Shown here: positions 1-8,055 of the stretch, piece by piece
How positions within the stretch are numbered: the first letter of the stretch is position 1
Layout of the letters: each line of letters starts with the position of its first letter
Assembly: GCF_008632125.1 (NCBI RefSeq)
Contig: NZ_VWRN01000045.1
Coordinates: 186,001-250,000, forward strand
Reading direction: 5' to 3'
DNA: 64,000 nt
DNA from: Cupriavidus cauae
GTDB lineage: Bacteria; Pseudomonadota; Gammaproteobacteria; Burkholderiales; Burkholderiaceae
Position numbers and translations under genes: made by a program
The notes under the pieces: model-generated
Seen by the model: only the letters and a program-made list of their open reading frames with translations
What the model was told of the DNA's origin: nothing
The model's database searches: none

Positions 1-1934
1 GGCAGCGCGGCGCGCACCACCGCCTGCCGCAGATGGTTGCTGAACCAGATCTCGAACAGCGCGGCCGGCACGCTGTCGGCGCGCACATTGCCGTCCCAGC
101 CGCGCAGCAGCGCGACCGCGCGCTGCACCTGCGGGTCCTGCAGCAGCGATGCCGCGGCGCCGGCATTGCCGACGGTGCGCATCACGGCCAGCGTGCGCTG
201 CGCGGGCAGCGACACGGTGTCGTTCTGCCAGGCGATCGAATCGCGCAGCGAGCTGACCGGCGCGGCGGCGACCAGGCTCTTGAGCCGGCGCGCGCGCGAG
301 CTGTCGCTCCATTCGTAGCCGACGCCGAGCTTCGCGGCCGGATGATCCGGCGGAATATTGTTCTCGTTGGCCGTGACGATATGGCCGGTGGATGGGTTGT
401 AGGCCCACGGCAGCTCGTCCATGTTGCGGTAGCCGGCCCACTCGTAGCGGCCGTCGCCCGGTACCGGGAACAGGCCGTCCCAGTTGGGGCGGATCACGGT
501 CAGGCCGCCCGGAATCCAGCCGATATTGCCGTTGCGGTCGGCATAGACCTGGTTTTCGCCGGGCGCGCCCCAGCGGTTCATCGCCGCGCGGAACTGGTCC
601 CAGTTGGTCGCGCGCATGTAGTCCATCGAGCCGAAGTAGGGCGCCATGCCGGTATCGAGCCAGGCCGCGCGCAGCGCCCAGGCGCGATGGCTGGCGTCGT
701 CGGCATGGAGCACGGGACCGTGGCGCGTGAAGTCGATCGTCACCGTGCGCGGCTCGGCCTCGCCGCGGACAGCGATCTTCTCGGTGATGGTCTCCATCGG
801 CTCCCAGCGGCCGCGATAGCGGTAGGACTTGGGCTGCGCGGGATCGGTCTCGTAGACGTACAGGTCTTCCTGGTCCATGTAGAAGCGCGTCAGGCCGAAG
901 GCGATGGTGCCGTTGTGGCCGATCGAGATGCCCGGCAGGAAGGGCTCGCCGGCGCCGATCACCGACAGGCCGGGCGCGTTCAGATGCGAGACATAACGCA
1001 GGCTGGGCGCGCCGTGCGCCCGGTGCGGGTCGTTGGCGAGGATGGGGCGGCCCGTGGACGTGCGGCTGCCGGCGATCACCCAGTTGTTCGATCCCAGGCT
1101 GCGGCCGGTGTCGCTGTTCGCGTCGACGGCGGCGTAGAGCTGGTCCACCGGCACCGCATCGGCGCTCGCCTTTTGCCAGGCTTCCTTGGGGAAATTCGCC
1201 GCGGCGGTGGCCAGCGTATAGGCCTTCTTCAGCGCGGCGGCGGGCACGGCGCAGGGATCCAGTCCCTCGGGCAGCGTCGGCGTGATCGGCGGATCGAGCT
1301 CGCGCCGCAGCCAGTCCGCGCGCGCCGCCTGCTCCTTGGCCTGGCAGTACAGCGTGGCGCGGTCGACCTCGCCGGTGAAATTCAGCGTCAGGCCGTGGTG
1401 GCGGATGCGGACGATGTCCTCGGCGCGCCAGCGCGAGGGCTTGTAGCCAAGCTGCTTGAACTCGCGCGGCAGCAGTTCGGGCTGCGCCTCGGTCAGCGCC
1501 ACGTAGGCGTTGACGCCGGCGACGAAGGCCTCGGCCACGCGCTTGGCGTCGGAGCCGTAGGCCAGCCATTCGCGGTACATGTCGCCGCGGTACAGCACCG
1601 CCCGCGCCATGCGGTCGCCGTCGACATAGGTCGGACCGAAGTCCCTGGCCATCTCGCCGAGCCCGCGCTTGCGCCACAGGTCGATCTGCCAGAGCCGATC
1701 GCGCGCGGCGATGAAGCCTTGCGCGTAGAAGGCGTCGTACAGCGTGCCGGCGTAGATATGCGGCACGCCCCAGCGATCGATCAGGATGCTGGCCGGCTTC
1801 TCCAGGCCGGGGGCGGCATAACGGTCGGTGGGCGGCGCTGCCGACGCGGTGCCTGCCAGCACGGGAAGGGCAGCGGCGACGAGGGCGAGGTGGCGGAGCA
1901 GGGTGGCGGCGGGCCGCCGGCGGACGATGCGCAT
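1..1934 (-). CDS. penicillin acylase family protein (3' end outside window)
   Basis: Secreted Ntn-hydrolase of the penicillin amidase family, which cleaves amides such as beta-lactam side chains or acyl-homoserine lactones in the periplasm. The ATG at 1934 has an AAGGAG site 7 bases upstream and opens a signal peptide ending near TASA. The A-chain motif DRWGVPHIYA follows, then GSNNW, whose Ser282 would become the N-terminal catalytic nucleophile of the B chain after self-cleavage; the preceding Gly281 is the usual cleavage residue. About 644 codons lie in the window; family members usually have about 750-850 residues, so the last part runs off the edge. It reads toward position 1 and no operon partner is visible. 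Family assignment is secure; the natural substrate (quorum-sensing lactone or other amide) cannot be read from the sequence. Confidence 0.93.
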   Translation of the reverse strand, partial: MRIVRRRPAATLLRHLALVAAALPVLAGTASAAPPTDRYAAPGLEKPASILIDRWGVPHIYAGTLYDAFYAQGFIAARDRLWQIDLWRKRGLGEMARDFGPTYVDGDRMARAVLYRGDMYREWLAYGSDAKRVAEAFVAGVNAYVALTEAQPELLPREFKQLGYKPSRWRAEDIVRIRHHGLTLNFTGEVDRATLYCQAKEQAARADWLRRELDPPITPTLPEGLDPCAVPAAALKKAYTLATAAANFPKEAWQKASADAVPVDQLYAAVDANSDTGRSLGSNNWVIAGSRTSTGRPILANDPHRAHGAPSLRYVSHLNAPGLSVIGAGEPFLPGISIGHNGTIAFGLTRFYMDQEDLYVYETDPAQPKSYRYRGRWEPMETITEKIAVRGEAEPRTVTIDFTRHGPVLHADDASHRAWALRAAWLDTGMAPYFGSMDYMRATNWDQFRAAMNRWGAPGENQVYADRNGNIGWIPGGLTVIRPNWDGLFPVPGDGRYEWAGYRNMDELPWAYNPSTGHIVTANENNIPPDHPAAKLGVGYEWSDSSRARRLKSLVAAAPVSSLRDSIAWQNDTVSLPAQRTLAVMRTVGNAGAAASLLQDPQVQRAVALLRGWDGNVRADSVPAALFEIWFSNHLRQAVVRAAL

Positions 1935-2282
1935 CGGGTCTCCTTGCTTTGTTGGTCTTGGTGGAGCGCGTGCCGGAGGCTGGCTCAGCGGAATCCGGCC
2001 ACCGAAGCATAGCCGAGCGGGCGGCGGGATGGGGAAGGCGTGCACGGTGATCGCACGGATCGCGGGCGGGACGGGGGCGCGTGCGACGGTGCTGGCGCCG
2101 GGGCTTGCGGCGCGGCGTGCCGCGGGCGTACCTGGAGGGTGCGGCGGGCACGCAGTCAAGGCGGTCATGCCGTTGTCAAAATTGCACGCGCCCGGGGCAT
2201 GGCGCGCTGCACCGGGCGAGGCTGTCGCACTCGGCACGATCCGTGCGTCACCCGGTTATATCAAGCCCTTCGAGTCACCGCC
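1935..2282. other. 348-bp intergenic region
   Basis: No convincing gene. It holds the leader of the acylase gene on the minus strand and the upstream region of the small plus-strand gene. One inverted repeat stands out: CGCCCGG at 2189-2195 and CCGGGCG at 2212-2218, a 7-bp stem with a 16-base loop and no T tract. I see no strong promoter for the downstream gene. Confidence 0.4.
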
Positions 2283-2423
2283 ATGCCGAGAAAAGATGAG
2301 TACGGTACCAACGCCGAGGCCGCCCGCGCATCGACGCGTGGCCGCCACCTGATCGCACGTCCGACGCTGTGGGTGTTCATCGCGATCGTGCTGATTGGGC
2401 TGCTGGTGTTGTCGTACTGGTAA
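2283..2423 (+). CDS. small single-pass membrane protein, hypothetical
   Basis: A 46-residue protein: a charged, polar N-terminal half of about 27 residues, then one hydrophobic stretch (about residues 29-45, beginning LWVFIAIVLIG) that ends the protein with a Tyr-Trp. The N-in arrangement, with Arg just before the helix, predicts a C-terminal tail-type anchor in the inner membrane. The reading frame is open further upstream, but the upstream part has no membrane-protein character and no better start. The ribosome site is weak. Function unknown; it could also be a chance frame, so confidence is moderate. Confidence 0.5.
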   Translation: MPRKDEYGTNAEAARASTRGRHLIARPTLWVFIAIVLIGLLVLSYW

Positions 2424-2474
2424 CGCGGCGACGCGGCAAGACCGGCATTGCGGCCTGGTCTGTCGCTGCCTCGC

Positions 2475-3293
2475 TCAGGCGCCTACCGGCACGTACTTGT
2501 CCCGGTGGGCCTCAAGCCATTGCGCCGAAGCGCTGGCGTCGTGATCGGTCGGATGGAAGTCGCGCCGGAAGTAGTCGCGCCACGCGCCGAACGTCTGGCG
2601 GATCAGGCCGCGCTTGCCGAACAGGAATCGCGCCGCACCGGCCCAGGTCCGCCATTGCCACAGCGTGCCGTCGCGGCGCAGATTGTCGATGGTCTGGCGC
2701 AGCGCATCGCCGAGGAAGGTGATGCTGATGCGGCGGAACCAGGTAATGCGCCATGCGTGGGAGCCGCCCAGCGCCTGGTACAGGTCGAAGGCGGTGTTGC
2801 GATGCTCGGTTTCCTCGGCGCTGTGCCACAGCCATAGCGTCGCCAGGCGCGGATCCTGCTCGCCGAGCATGTCTGCGTTGCGCAGCATCCAGTCGGCGAA
2901 GATCGCGGTGAAGTGTTCGAACGCCGCCGTGATCGCTAGCGGGTGGCGCGGGTCCACCCCTTCCAGTTGCTTCAGCCGTTCCTTCGATCGGACCTCCCAC
3001 GCGTTGACCAGCCCCTGCCTGCGCAGATGCTCGTTGTAGAGGCCGTGCAGGCGGCGATGCGTGGCCTCCTGGCCGACGAAACCCTGCACCTCGGCGCGGA
3101 ACCGGTCCTGCTGTTCGGGCGGCAGGGCCTTCAGGCCATTGCGCACCGCATCGATAAAGAATTGCTCGCCGACCGGAAAGCTCATCGACAGCGCATTCAG
3201 AAAGGCGGTGCGGAACGGATCGCCCGCGCACCAATGCCGCGGGATCGGCGCTTCCATATCGACGAGCAGGCGGCGAACGACGAGGTGCGTCAC
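2475..3293 (-). CDS. metal-dependent hydrolase (PF10118 type)
   Basis: A 272-residue soluble protein of the predicted metal-dependent hydrolase family (PF10118). Helical ferritin-like metal ligands are visible: Glu43, the pair E76-x-x-H79 (QEATH), Glu126-His127 and the cluster EETEH at 160-164, which together could hold two metals. I chose the GTG at 3293 because GGGAGA lies 6 bases upstream; an in-frame ATG further upstream (3398) would place the promoter and operator inside the gene. It is divergent from a TetR gene and shares with it a 10-bp inverted repeat covering the predicted promoter, so TetR control is likely. The substrate is unknown. Confidence 0.85.
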   Translation of the reverse strand: MTHLVVRRLLVDMEAPIPRHWCAGDPFRTAFLNALSMSFPVGEQFFIDAVRNGLKALPPEQQDRFRAEVQGFVGQEATHRRLHGLYNEHLRRQGLVNAWEVRSKERLKQLEGVDPRHPLAITAAFEHFTAIFADWMLRNADMLGEQDPRLATLWLWHSAEETEHRNTAFDLYQALGGSHAWRITWFRRISITFLGDALRQTIDNLRRDGTLWQWRTWAGAARFLFGKRGLIRQTFGAWRDYFRRDFHPTDHDASASAQWLEAHRDKYVPVGA

Positions 3294-3328
3294 GGTGGTC
3301 TCCCGGGTGCGGGTGGGTGGTACGGCGG

Positions 3329-3370
3329 AGTACCGATCATGATGGCGTGGATCGGTACTGTCAAGTACCA
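3329..3370 (-). promoter_or_regulatory. promoter of the metal-hydrolase gene with TetR-type operator
   Basis: On the minus strand TTGACA (3364-3359) is followed after 17 bases by CATGAT (3341-3336, 4 of 6 matches to the -10 consensus). A perfect 10-bp inverted repeat, AGTACCGATC (3329-3338) and GATCGGTACT (3350-3359) with an 11-base spacer, covers this promoter. A second, shorter one, GGTAC-N6-GTACC, lies at 3354-3369. The position between a tetR gene and its divergent neighbour makes it the likely operator; binding is inferred. Confidence 0.65.
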
Positions 3371-3386
3371 TGGCGGCGGATAATGC

Positions 3387-3484
3387 GCGACCCGCCACGA
3401 GCGACCCAACACGAGCGACCTACCACGGGCGATCTACCACGGGCGATCCACCACGAGCGACCCACCACGAGCGACCCACCACGA
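3387..3484. repeat. 14-bp tandem repeat, seven copies, before the tetR start
   Basis: Seven contiguous 14-bp units of the form GCGACCCACCACGA fill 3387-3484; the last two are identical and the rest differ at one to three positions. The array ends 7 bases before the ATG of the TetR gene, so it replaces the place where a ribosome-binding site would normally stand. No unique spacers separate the units, so it is not a CRISPR array. Confidence 0.95.
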
Positions 3485-3491
3485 GCCGCCC

Positions 3492-4112
3492 ATGCACGCA
3501 ACCGCGATCCTGACCGCCGGCACCGCGCCGGACCGCAGCGAACACCGACGCCGCCTGCTCGAAGGCATGGCCGGCGCCGTCGCGCGCAAAGGCTATGGGG
3601 AGGTCACCATCGCCGATATCGTCGCCGAGGCCAACGTCTCACGCCGGACCTTCTACGAGCATTTCGATTCCAAGGCCGATTGCCTGATGGCGTTGTACGT
3701 CAGCGCCAGCCGGCATGCGCTGCAGGTGCTGCGCGACGCGATCGACCCGCGCCAGCCGTGGACCGCCCAGGTCGAAGGCGCGATGCGCGCCTACCTCGGC
3801 TATATGGCGGGCAACCCCGCGCTGCTGCGCACGCTGTTCATCGAGATCCTGAGCCTCGGCGGTCCCGGCCTGGCGGTACGCCGGCAGATCCACCGCGAAC
3901 TGGCCGAATTCATCCAGCGCACCGTCGGCACGGACCAGCGGCGCCGGCAGCGCCTGCCCTACGAGAGCGCACTGGCCCTGGTGGGCGCGGTGCACGAACT
4001 GGTGCTCGAGCGCATCGAGGGAGCAGGGCCGGCGCGGCTGGAGGCCTTGGTGCCGACGGTCTGCGATCTGGTGCGCCGCATCGTCGGGGAAGAGCGGCGC
4101 GCCGCAAGCTGA
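3492..4112 (+). CDS. TetR family transcriptional regulator
   Basis: A 206-residue TetR repressor. The N-terminal helix-turn-helix is at residues 20-65 (VTIADIVAEANVSRRTFY then EHFDSKADCL), followed by a variable helical ligand domain. It is divergent from the metal-dependent hydrolase gene, with a perfect inverted repeat over the hydrolase promoter, so it probably represses that gene and possibly itself. No Shine-Dalgarno sequence precedes the ATG: the leader consists of seven 14-bp tandem repeats, which suggests weak or unusual initiation. The ligand is unknown. An alpha/beta hydrolase follows on the same strand 83 bases later with its own ribosome site and may be cotranscribed. Confidence 0.9.
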   Translation: MHATAILTAGTAPDRSEHRRRLLEGMAGAVARKGYGEVTIADIVAEANVSRRTFYEHFDSKADCLMALYVSASRHALQVLRDAIDPRQPWTAQVEGAMRAYLGYMAGNPALLRTLFIEILSLGGPGLAVRRQIHRELAEFIQRTVGTDQRRRQRLPYESALALVGAVHELVLERIEGAGPARLEALVPTVCDLVRRIVGEERRAAS

Positions 4113-4195
4113 TATCGTCAAGGGGGGCGTCATCCCCGACCGCCCGCCGTCCACCCACCGTCCGCCGCCGCTCACCAATACGGAGGTTTCGCTCC

Positions 4196-5056
4196 ATGCC
4201 CGTGTTTCGCAACCTGGATCAGGAATCGCTGGACAAGCAGTACAACAACCGGGCCGCAGTGCCGGAGCACCCGGCCATCCTGGCGCGGTGGGCGGCGGAT
4301 GCCGCGGCCTTCCGGCAGGCGCATGCGGTCGAGGAAAACCTCGCCTATGGCAGCGATCCGAAGCAGACGCTGGACTATTTCCCCGCCGGGGGACCGGGCC
4401 GGCCGCTGCTGATCTTCATTCACGGCGGCTATTGGCAGGCCCTGGACAAGTCCGATTCGAGCCATCTGGCCGCCCCGTATCTCGCGCGCGGCATCGACGT
4501 GGCGATGCTGAACTACCGGCTCGCACCGGACGCGACGATGGCCGAGATCGTGCGCGACAACCGCAGTGCCGTGGTGTGGTTGCACCGGAACGCGCGCGTG
4601 CTGGGCTTCGATGCCAATCGCATCTTCGTCTCCGGCCATTCGGCGGGAGGCCAGCTGGTCGGCATGCTGGCCGGCACACGGTGGGAGGATTTGGGCCTGC
4701 CGGCGGACGTGCTCAAGGGCGGCTGCTCGATCAGCGGGCTCTACGATCTGGAGCCGATCCGGCTGTGCTATCTCAATCGCGTGATCGGCCTGATCGAAAC
4801 GGATGTCGCCCCCTACAGCCCGATGCACCATCCGCCCACCACCACGCTGCCGATGATCCTGACCGTCGGTGGCGACGAATCGGCGGAGTATCACCGCCAG
4901 CAGGCCGAATACGCCGCGCTGCTCCGGGAACGCGGCGTGCCCGTCAGCATCGTCGTGCAGCCGCACGGCCACCATTTCGACGCGCTGGAGCCGCTGGGCG
5001 ATGCCCAGAGCGAGCTGACGGCGGCCGTGCTGGCGATGATCGAGGCGACCGCGTAA
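4196..5056 (+). CDS. alpha/beta hydrolase, arylformamidase-like esterase
   Basis: A 286-residue serine hydrolase. The oxyanion-hole motif HGGYW is at residues 76-80 and the nucleophile elbow GHSAGG at 147-152 (Ser149); the catalytic His is probably in GHHFDA near the C-terminus. HGGYW with GHSAGG is the pattern of arylformamidase (KynB-like) and related carboxylesterases of the HSL/BD-FAE group. CGGAGGT lies 8 bases before the ATG and fixes the start. No tryptophan catabolism genes are nearby, so a role in kynurenine formation is not supported by context; a general esterase or amidase is as likely. Confidence 0.88.
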   Translation: MPVFRNLDQESLDKQYNNRAAVPEHPAILARWAADAAAFRQAHAVEENLAYGSDPKQTLDYFPAGGPGRPLLIFIHGGYWQALDKSDSSHLAAPYLARGIDVAMLNYRLAPDATMAEIVRDNRSAVVWLHRNARVLGFDANRIFVSGHSAGGQLVGMLAGTRWEDLGLPADVLKGGCSISGLYDLEPIRLCYLNRVIGLIETDVAPYSPMHHPPTTTLPMILTVGGDESAEYHRQQAEYAALLRERGVPVSIVVQPHGHHFDALEPLGDAQSELTAAVLAMIEATA

Positions 5057-5063
5057 GCGGCGC

Positions 5064-6299
5064 TCAGGAGCGGGCCATCCGCGCATCCCTCGCCCTGGCC
5101 GGAAAGCAGAGGTCCGCCAGCAACGCCACCACGAGCAGCGCCGCCGCGGTCAGGAACAGCAGCCGGTGCGAGCCGCCGCTCGCGTTGAACAGCGCGGAAT
5201 AGGCATAACCCGCGACCGCCATCGCCGCCGCCGACAGGATGCTGGCGCGGCTCCACGCGATGTTCTGCCGTGGCGCATGCTCGGGCACGAGCTCGTGCAC
5301 GCGTGCCAGCGCCAACGGCACCATGCCGGGCGCGAAGGTGCCGATGACAACGGTCAGGGCGCCCAGCACCAGCAGATTGTCGGTGATGTAGACCGCTGCC
5401 AGCACGATCGCCAGCACCAGCGAGACCAGCCGGATGCTCGGGCTGGCGCCGAGGCGATCGGCGAGAAAGCCGTACAGCGGCGGCCCGGCGATGGCGCCCA
5501 GTCCATAGATCGCCCAGAACACCGAGCCCAGATGCGTTCCCGCGCCCAGGCCGCGGGCGATGAAGTCCACCAGAAACACCATCGGCGCCACGGCCGCCGT
5601 GGCCATCAGCGCGTACTGCAGGTACAGCATCCAGACGGCGCCGCCGAAATGCGCCTTCGCGGATGGCGGGGCTTTGGCCGCCGCCGGGTGGGGATGATCC
5701 AGTTGCCGCGGCGGCCAGGCAAACCAGCTGGCGGCGGTCAGCAGCGCCGACAGAATGCCCAGGCCGATCCAGGTCTGGGCCAGGCCCAGTTCCAGCAGCA
5801 GCGGAATCAGCGTGCCCGATCCCGCAATGCCAAGCCCCAGCCCGAGAAAGATCGCCCCGCCCGCGGCGCCTTTGCGCGCCGGCGGCACGTGCGGCAGGAT
5901 GGTGCCGGCTACCAGCACCATGACCACACCGCCCGCCATGCCGGACATGAAGCGCCACGAGAAATACCAGCCGAACGACAGCGGCACGGCGCAGGCGAGG
6001 AAGGCGGCGGTGATCCACACCATCATCAGCCGCAGCGTGCGTTCGTTGCCCAGGCGTGCGCCGACGGCGCGGCCGATCAACGCGCCGCAGACATAGCCGG
6101 CCAGATTGGCGGCGCCCAGATAGATCACGCTGGAGGCCGGGAACCAGTGCGCCTGGATCAGTTCGGGAATCAGCGGCGTGAAGGCGAAACGCGCCAGTCC
6201 GATGCTGTCGAGGCTGGCGCACAGGCCGGCAAAGATATAGCGCCAGACCAGCGCGCGGTCCAGCTGTGCCGGCGTGAAGGTGGGGGATGGCTTGGTCAT
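5064..6299 (-). CDS. YbfB/YjiJ family MFS transporter
   Basis: A 411-residue inner-membrane protein with 12 predicted helices, starting with the family pattern GLCASLDSIGLARFAFTPLI near residue 25; members of this family (PF06779) are putative drug or metabolite exporters of the major facilitator superfamily. The ATG at 6299 gives the normal family length; upstream in-frame codons would run through the promoter and operator. On the minus strand TTGACA (6419-6414) and TATGTT (6396-6391) with a 17-base spacer form a promoter overlapped by three GTCA-N4-TGAC palindromes. The divergent TetR gene is the likely regulator. The exported compound is unknown. Confidence 0.88.
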   Translation of the reverse strand: MTKPSPTFTPAQLDRALVWRYIFAGLCASLDSIGLARFAFTPLIPELIQAHWFPASSVIYLGAANLAGYVCGALIGRAVGARLGNERTLRLMMVWITAAFLACAVPLSFGWYFSWRFMSGMAGGVVMVLVAGTILPHVPPARKGAAGGAIFLGLGLGIAGSGTLIPLLLELGLAQTWIGLGILSALLTAASWFAWPPRQLDHPHPAAAKAPPSAKAHFGGAVWMLYLQYALMATAAVAPMVFLVDFIARGLGAGTHLGSVFWAIYGLGAIAGPPLYGFLADRLGASPSIRLVSLVLAIVLAAVYITDNLLVLGALTVVIGTFAPGMVPLALARVHELVPEHAPRQNIAWSRASILSAAAMAVAGYAYSALFNASGGSHRLLFLTAAALLVVALLADLCFPARARDARMARS

Positions 6300-6360
6300 T
6301 CGTTCGGTTGTTGAGGGAGGGCGGAGGGAGGCCAACGTCCAGCGACAACGCGATGGACGT

Positions 6361-6418
6361 GTCATGTTTGACACTCGTGTCATGTTTGACAACATAGTCA
6401 AGATTGACGGAGATGTCA
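6361..6418. promoter_or_regulatory. TetR operator array: three palindromes at exact 18-bp spacing
   Basis: GTCA-N4-TGAC occurs at 6361-6372, 6379-6390 and 6397-6408, and a fourth GTCA half-site at 6415-6418, all in an exact 18-bp register; the first two units are also 18-bp direct repeats. The array covers the divergent promoters: TTGACA-17-TATGTT for the MFS gene on the minus strand and TTGACG (6404-6409)-18-TTAAAT (6428-6433) for the tetR gene. Binding by the adjacent TetR protein is inferred from position. Confidence 0.75.
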
Positions 6419-6483
6419 ATCATGCGCTTAAATGGCAGCATGTCTTCCAGGGGCATTTGACGCCCCGGCATTCGGAGAAACAG

Positions 6484-7077
6484 ATGGCTGGCGTTCGCCA
6501 ATTCGATGAAAGCCTCGCGCTGGACAAGGCGCTGGCGCTGTTCTGGCAGAAGGGCTATGCGGCGACCTCGATGCAGGAGCTGGCCGAGGCCACCGGGGTG
6601 CAGCGCGGCTCCCTGTACAACGCCTACGGCGACAAGGAGACGCTGTTCCTGCGCGTGTTCGACGTCTATCGCGAGCGCTTCGTTAGCCAGATGCGCGAGG
6701 CGCTGGACAAGCCCAGGCTGCGCGACGCGCTGCGCAGCTTCTTCGGCTGTGTGATTGTTTCGATGACCACTTCGATGGGCAGCGGGATGCCGACCCGCGG
6801 CTGCCTCAGCACCAAGACCGCGGTGGGCACCGAAGATCTGGACGGGCCGCTGCGCACGGCCCTGAAGGCCTTGCTGGACGATATCGAGCAGGTGCTGTTC
6901 GAGCGCTTGTCACGAGAAGGCGAACCGTCGCAGCTCGCGCTGCCGCCGCGGCAGGCGGCCCGGCTGATCGTCACCTTCACGCGGGGGCTGGTGGTGGTCG
7001 AACGGGTCTATCAGGACGAGAAGCGCTTGCGCGCGGCGGCGGACAATCTGGTCGCGGTGCTGCTTCGCGCTGCATAG
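6484..7077 (+). CDS. TetR/AcrR family transcriptional regulator
   Basis: A 197-residue regulator. The N-terminal helix-turn-helix spans about residues 10-55 with the pattern MQELAEATGVQRGSLYNAYG, followed by DKETLF and a ligand domain; this form matches the subgroup with a TetR_C_16-like C-terminus that often controls efflux or reductase genes. The ATG at 6484 has GGAG upstream; the frame is open further upstream but would run through the operator. It is divergent from the YbfB-type transporter and lies 171 bases before an SDR gene, both plausible targets. Autoregulation is likely because the operator array also covers its own promoter. Confidence 0.92.
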   Translation: MAGVRQFDESLALDKALALFWQKGYAATSMQELAEATGVQRGSLYNAYGDKETLFLRVFDVYRERFVSQMREALDKPRLRDALRSFFGCVIVSMTTSMGSGMPTRGCLSTKTAVGTEDLDGPLRTALKALLDDIEQVLFERLSREGEPSQLALPPRQAARLIVTFTRGLVVVERVYQDEKRLRAAADNLVAVLLRAA

Positions 7078-7248
7078 CGGGTCAGCCGAATCGACCCGCC
7101 AGCCCCATTGCGAAGGCGGCACCATTGTTCAAGACCGGCCAACAGTCCTGCCAATGCCGGGGCGATGATCTTTTCGGCGCCGCCGCGCATAGTTCTCCCA
7201 TGTCGCAAGCATTCCCTTCTTTCCGCGACCTTCCAACGGAGAACTGAC

Positions 7249-8034
7249 ATGAGCACCAACGACCGCACCAACGAAGGTACCAACGACAGCGCCAACGACC
7301 GCGCCGCAAGCCGGGTCGCCATCGTGACGGGCGCCTCGCGCGGCATCGGCGCCGCGATCGCGCAGCGCCTGGCCCGCGACGGCTTCACCGTCGTCATCAA
7401 CTATGCCGGCAGCGCCCGCGAGGCGGAGGCGCTGGCGGGGCAGATCGAGCAGGAGGGCGGGCGCGCCATCACCGCGCAGGCCGACGTCAGCGACAGCGCC
7501 GCGGTCCGGCGCATGTTCGACGCGGCGGAGACCGCCTTCGGCGGCGTCGATGTGCTGGTCAATAACGCCGGCATCATGCGGCTGGCCACGCTGGCCGACA
7601 GCGACGACGCCCTGTTCGACAGCCAGGTCGCCATCAACCTGAAGGGCACCTTCAACACGCTGCGCGAGGCGTCGCGGCGGCTGCGCAACGGCGGGCGGAT
7701 CATCAATCTGTCGTCGAGCGTGGTCGGCCTGTATCAGCCCACCTACGGCATCTATGCGGCCACCAAGGCCGGCGTCGAGGCGATGACGCACGTGCTGACC
7801 AAGGAATTGCGCGGCCGCAATATCACCGTCAACACGGTGGCGCCCGGTCCGACCGCGACCGCGCTGTTCCTCGACGGCAAGCCGGAGGAGGTCATCGAGC
7901 GGCTCGCCAGGCTGGCGCCGCTGGAGCGGCTTGGCCAGCCCGAGGACATCGCCAATGCGGTGGCCTTCCTCGCCGGTCCCGATGGCGCCTGGATCAACGG
8001 GCAGACGCTGCGCGCGAACGGCGGCGTGATCTGA
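7249..8034 (+). CDS. SDR family oxidoreductase
   Basis: A 261-residue short-chain dehydrogenase/reductase. The cofactor loop TGASRGIG is at 27-34, NNAG at 105-108, the catalytic Ser in the SSS run at 155-157 and the catalytic pair Tyr169/Lys173 in YAATK. It is of the classical 3-oxoacyl-ACP-reductase-like type, cytoplasmic and NADP- or NAD-dependent. The first 20 residues are a low-complexity run rich in Asn, Asp, Thr and Arg made by a degenerate DNA repeat. ACGGAG precedes the ATG. The TetR gene just upstream may control it. The substrate is unknown. The 171 bases upstream of it hold no other gene. Confidence 0.93.
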   Translation: MSTNDRTNEGTNDSANDRAASRVAIVTGASRGIGAAIAQRLARDGFTVVINYAGSAREAEALAGQIEQEGGRAITAQADVSDSAAVRRMFDAAETAFGGVDVLVNNAGIMRLATLADSDDALFDSQVAINLKGTFNTLREASRRLRNGGRIINLSSSVVGLYQPTYGIYAATKAGVEAMTHVLTKELRGRNITVNTVAPGPTATALFLDGKPEEVIERLARLAPLERLGQPEDIANAVAFLAGPDGAWINGQTLRANGGVI

Positions 8035-8055
8035 TGCGCGGCGATCTCGCCGGCG

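Noticed and set aside
33..2012. A 659-codon open frame on the plus strand across the acylase gene
   Set aside because: It is antisense to the penicillin acylase gene, whose frame carries a signal peptide and the GSNNW catalytic motif. Its own sequence is low-complexity and rich in Arg, Ala, Gly and His, as expected for a mirror frame in GC-rich DNA.
4196..5056. Kynurenine formamidase in tryptophan degradation
   Set aside because: The motifs allow it, but no tryptophan dioxygenase or kynureninase gene is near, so only the general hydrolase call is kept.
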